Of a stretch of 7,174 nucleotides of DNA, positions 4,643 to 7,174 are shown piece by piece (position 1 is the stretch's first letter; each line of letters opens with the position of its first letter). This DNA is from Coleofasciculus sp. S288. Lineage in GTDB: Bacteria; Cyanobacteriota; Cyanobacteriia; Cyanobacteriales; Coleofasciculaceae. The notes under the pieces are model-generated. The model ran no database searches and was not told the DNA's origin. It saw only the letters and a list, made by a program, of their open reading frames with translations. The stretch covers positions 1 to 7,174 of the forward strand of contig JAIUYC010000174.1 in NCBI GenBank assembly GCA_020216575.1, read 5' to 3'. Made by a program: the position numbers and the translations under genes.

Positions 4643-6658
4643 ATGGTATCTAATTCTACTCCCTTCTCAGATATTCAAAATCATTGGGCACGCTTGTTTA
4701 TTGAAGCTTTAGCCCAGCGTGGCATTATCAGCGGCTTTCCCAATGGCACGTTTCGCCCCAACAACTCCATGACCCGCGCTGAGTTTGCTGCCATCATCGC
4801 CAAAGCATTTCCAAAACCATCCAAACGGCAGTATGTGGGCTTTGTTGATGTCCCTGCGACCAACTGGGCAACGCCAGTAATTCAAAAAGCCTACGAAATC
4901 GGCTTTATTAGCGGGTTTCCCGACAAGCACTTCCGACCGACTGACCGGATATCCAGGGCGCAAGTTTTAGTGTCCCTGGTCAATGGCTTGGAGATTGCCT
5001 CCCAGGTAAAATCTGACCTGCTGCCAGTCCTCCCACATCTCTATCAAGATGTTGCGGCAATTCCTAAGTATGCCAGGGATGGCATAGCCATTGCCACTCG
5101 TGCAGGGCTTGTGGCGAATTATCCGACTCTCAGCTTACTCGGTCCTAATCTGGCAGCAACCCGTGCGGATGTCGCGGTTTTTATCTATCAAGCGTTAGTG
5201 TATCTGAATGAAGCTCCTCCGATTCAATCCAGGTACATCGTGGTTCCGCCAGCAGTGGGGATGCTGCTTTCGACGGTTAGCGTCAATCATCGCCGGGAGT
5301 TCCGGGGAGTGTGGGTGACAACGGCATGGAATAGTGATTGGCCGTCAAAGCCAGGACTCCCGGTTGAACAACAGAAAACTGAACTGATTCGGATCATCAA
5401 CCACCTAAAAGCGCTGAACTTCAATGCCCTAGTCTTGCAGGTTCGACCGGAAGGAGATGCACTGTATGCCTCGAAATTGGAGCCTTGGAGTGAGTGGTTG
5501 ACAGGGACTCAGGGGAAAGCACCGAATCCATTTTATGACCCGTTGGAGTTTGCGATCGCCGAATGTCACAAGCGCAATATCGAACTCCATGCTTGGTTTA
5601 ATCCTTACCGTGCCAAAATCTCTGTAAAAGGTTCGCCCAATGCCCGCCCTCACATCGCCCTCACCAATCCAGATGTAGTTTACCGTTGGGGCAATTATTT
5701 ATGGATGGACCCAGGCTCGAAAGTCGTTCAGGACAGGGCTTATAACGTCATTCTCGATGTAGTTAAGCGCTATGATGTGGACGGCATTCACCTAGATGAC
5801 TACTTCTATCCCTATCCCATCCAAGGGAAATCCTTCCCCGATAACAAAACCTATGCCGCTTATAAGGCAGGAGGTGGGAAACTGAGTGTAGGTGACTGGC
5901 GGCGGGACAATGTAAATAAGATGGTTCAGCGCCTTTGGGAGGGGATTAAGGCTACAAAGTCCCACGTTAAATTTGGCATCAGTCCGTTTGGCATTTATCG
6001 TCCGGGACAGCCTGCTCAAATTAAGGGGTTGGATGCCTACAGTGTCCTTTATGCTGACGCTAAAAAATGGTTGGAACAAGGTTGGGTTGATTATATAGCG
6101 CCGCAGCTTTACTGGAAGATTGACCAAAAGGCCCAGAGTTATCCTGTATTACTAAAGTGGTGGACGGATATTAACCACAAACAGCGACATATTTATACGG
6201 GTAACAACATTGCGCAGTTGGATGGAAAAAGTTGGAAGCTTCAAGAAATTAACAAGCAAATTGATATCAGTCGTAACCTGGTCGAGAAGAAGTCACTGGG
6301 AAATATCTTTTTCCATATGACTATTTTGAGTCACAATCGTCAGGGTATCTATTACAACTTCAAGTCCTCGGTTTATGCCAAACCTGCACTTGTGCCTACC
6401 ATGCCGTGGTTAGATGCTATACCACCCTTCCCACCAACCGAATTGAACGTGAAAAACCGTCAGCTAACTTGGAAAGCTGTTAATGATAAGGATGTTAGTT
6501 CTTGGACGCTCTACAAGCAGAATGGTGGGACTTGGACGATGGAGCAAATTTTGTCTGGGGCGACGAGGGCAGCAACGGTTGAGCCTGGAACTTATGCCCT
6601 GTGTGCAGTGGATAGGTTGGCGAATGAAAGTGCGGGAGTGAGTGTCTCAGTGAAGTGA
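4643..6658 (+). CDS. SLH-domain GHL10 (DUF187, DigH/YddW-like) glycosidase with C-terminal Fn3-like domain
   Basis: The protein has 671 residues. Three SLH domains come first: about 8-56 (FSDIQNHWA, TRAEFAAII), 67-115 (FVDVPATNWA, ISRAQVLVSL) and 133-187 (LYQDVAAIPKYA, ATRADVAVFI). In cyanobacteria SLH domains hold proteins to peptidoglycan-linked polymers. Residues about 218-530 form a GHL10 barrel: EFRGVWVTTAWNSDWP (219-234), QVRPEGDALY (266-275), HAWFNPYR (316-323), DGIHLDDYFYP (380-390, likely holding catalytic acids), FGISPFGIYR (444-453) and APQLYW (486-491). E. coli DigH (YddW) in this family cleaves denuded peptidoglycan glycan strands, so cell-wall remodelling is likely. Residues about 592-671 look like a fibronectin type III domain. 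Oddly, there is no signal peptide: SLH1 begins at residue 8, and an in-frame TAA (4634-4636) three codons upstream rules out a simple extension. No Shine-Dalgarno is visible. Family assignment is firm; substrate and export route are inferred. Confidence 0.95.
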   Translation: MVSNSTPFSDIQNHWARLFIEALAQRGIISGFPNGTFRPNNSMTRAEFAAIIAKAFPKPSKRQYVGFVDVPATNWATPVIQKAYEIGFISGFPDKHFRPTDRISRAQVLVSLVNGLEIASQVKSDLLPVLPHLYQDVAAIPKYARDGIAIATRAGLVANYPTLSLLGPNLAATRADVAVFIYQALVYLNEAPPIQSRYIVVPPAVGMLLSTVSVNHRREFRGVWVTTAWNSDWPSKPGLPVEQQKTELIRIINHLKALNFNALVLQVRPEGDALYASKLEPWSEWLTGTQGKAPNPFYDPLEFAIAECHKRNIELHAWFNPYRAKISVKGSPNARPHIALTNPDVVYRWGNYLWMDPGSKVVQDRAYNVILDVVKRYDVDGIHLDDYFYPYPIQGKSFPDNKTYAAYKAGGGKLSVGDWRRDNVNKMVQRLWEGIKATKSHVKFGISPFGIYRPGQPAQIKGLDAYSVLYADAKKWLEQGWVDYIAPQLYWKIDQKAQSYPVLLKWWTDINHKQRHIYTGNNIAQLDGKSWKLQEINKQIDISRNLVEKKSLGNIFFHMTILSHNRQGIYYNFKSSVYAKPALVPTMPWLDAIPPFPPTELNVKNRQLTWKAVNDKDVSSWTLYKQNGGTWTMEQILSGATRAATVEPGTYALCAVDRLANESAGVSVSVK

Positions 6659-6790
6659 TATTGCCTCCTATCTGAGGGCTTGGTGCAACATGTGATATCG
6701 CGCTTCTCATCGCCAACAGCACTTCAACAAAATGTTTAAACTGGTAGATTAACTCGAATGACACAAAGCTAACCTGGTTTGTTGGGAGCG

Positions 6791-6804
6791 CTTTAGCGCT
6801 AAAG
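6791..6804. repeat. 14-bp perfect palindrome CTTTAGCGCTAAAG with flanking arms
   Basis: The core CTTTAGCGCTAAAG equals its own reverse complement. Outside it, GTTGG (6781-6785) and CCAAC (6807-6811) can extend the structure, slightly off-centre. AGCGCT occurs twice in a row (6787-6792 and 6795-6800). It could be an operator for the peptidase gene 100 bases downstream, or a copy of a dispersed palindromic repeat; similar AGCGCTTTAGCGCT strings are, from memory, common between cyanobacterial genes. Confidence 0.5.
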
Positions 6805-6850
6805 TGCCAACTAAAGACCGTGCAATCTCCTTCACGCGAGTGCCATTCCC

Positions 6851-6887
6851 TATAATTCGGGCTAGCTGCCCCAATCAAAGCTATAAT
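6851..6887 (+). promoter_or_regulatory. Two candidate -10 boxes for the S9 peptidase gene
   Basis: TATAAT occurs exactly at 6851-6856 and 6882-6887. Starts would be expected near 6863 and 6894, giving leaders of about 46 and 15 bases. Neither has a recognisable -35 at normal spacing. The first leaves room for the ribosome-binding site GGAGGT at 6901-6906, which sits very close to the ATG at 6909. Confidence 0.4.
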
Positions 6888-6908
6888 CAACCGCGCCCTT
6901 GGAGGTGC

Positions 6909-7174
6909 ATGAATCTGCGTCTGCGTTTCCCCAAGTTTTTTTTGTTTAGCGTTCTTTTTACGTCTTCCTGGCTAATGACAACTTCTCTACCCAGTGATGC
7001 TCAGCTCAAGTGGCAGTCGCCACCTGACTTAATAAACCAGATTTTAGACACCCCACTGCCACCAGGGGTAATGTTATCTCCCAATCATCAATGGCTAGTT
7101 GAGTTGGAGCAACCTCCCCTGCCGTCTGTTGCTGAACTCGCTGAACCTGAGGTGTCGGTAGCGGGAATTCGTCT
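6909..7174 (+). CDS. Exported S9-family (prolyl oligopeptidase-like) peptidase, N-terminal fragment
   Basis: The first 88 codons are present and the gene continues past the window. The start ATG at 6909 is preceded by GGAGGT. Residues 1-31 are a signal peptide: basic start (RLRFPK), hydrophobic core (FFLFSVLFTSSWLM) and a likely cut after SDA (residue 31). The mature start contains WQSPP (35-39), ILDTPLPP (45-52), LSPNHQWLVELEQP (56-69) and PSVAELAEPEVSVAGIR (72-88). From memory, this arrangement is the typical N-terminus of cyanobacterial secreted dipeptidyl/acylaminoacyl peptidases of family S9, whose alpha/beta-hydrolase catalytic domain would lie about 500 residues further on. A run of eight T (6936-6943) falls inside the signal-peptide codons. 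The catalytic part cannot be checked here, so the family call rests on the N-terminal pattern alone. Confidence 0.75.
   Translation, partial: MNLRLRFPKFFLFSVLFTSSWLMTTSLPSDAQLKWQSPPDLINQILDTPLPPGVMLSPNHQWLVELEQPPLPSVAELAEPEVSVAGIR

Larger units (their letters stand above)
6659..6908. other. 250-bp intergenic region before the S9 peptidase gene
   Basis: No gene is supported here. The gap holds a 14-bp perfect palindrome (6791-6804) with extra flanking arms, two exact TATAAT hexamers (6851 and 6882), and GGAGGT (6901-6906) directly before the next start. No clear terminator for the SLH-glycosidase gene was found. The two genes may be cotranscribed, but the TATAAT boxes suggest a separate start. 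Confidence 0.5.

Noticed and set aside
5429..6127. Minus-strand open frames opposite the glycosidase barrel
   Set aside because: They are antisense shadows of a coding region with clear conserved motifs on the plus strand.
6495..6890. Minus-strand open frame of 131 codons
   Set aside because: About 40 percent is antisense to the end of the SLH-glycosidase gene and the rest crosses the palindrome and promoter region. Composition is low-information, rich in Ser, His and Pro.

Overview
The window looks like a chromosomal segment of a cyanobacterium, probably a filamentous one. Four exact copies of the HIP1 octamer GCGATCGC (starting at 1689, 2502, 4531 and 5552) support this. So do the protein families: a multi-repeat WD40 protein with a typical cyanobacterial C-terminal tail, a Tll0287-like heme sensor, an SLH-domain glycosidase, and a WQ-PP-type S9 peptidase precursor. 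I see no transposase gene, phage gene, CRISPR array, tRNA or rRNA.

Layout. Positions 1-981 (+) are the 3' end of a WD40 gene that begins outside the window; six repeats of exactly 126 bp are visible. It converges across a 160-bp gap with three genes that all read on the minus strand. In transcription order these are a membrane heme-c sensor with a HAMP domain (4184-3123), a soluble cyclic-nucleotide-binding protein without a helix-turn-helix (2776-2072), and a MinD/ParA-like ATPase (1903-1142). A 458-bp divergent region with several inverted repeats separates the sensor from an SLH plus GHL10 (DigH/YddW-like) putative cell-wall glycosidase (4643-6658, +). After a 250-bp gap, an exported S9-family peptidase begins at 6909 (+) and runs off the window.

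How the genes may work together. The sensor and the cyclic-nucleotide-binding protein have unrelated sensory N-termini: a periplasmic heme-c domain and a cNMP-binding domain. Both end in the same module of about 52 residues, a coiled coil leading to LRIEID, then QVxEITxTDxF and a basic end. They align there without gaps and with about half the positions identical. Next to them lies a MinD-like ATPase whose conserved signature lysine is arginine. My main hypothesis is a small signalling or positioning system. In it, a redox/heme input and a cyclic-nucleotide input present a common docking tail to a partner, most simply the neighbouring ATPase. The tail homology and gene order are seen in the sequence. 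The partnership is inferred.

The two plus-strand genes on the right concern the cell envelope: peptidoglycan attachment and cleavage, and peptide hydrolysis. They show no direct link to the minus-strand cluster.
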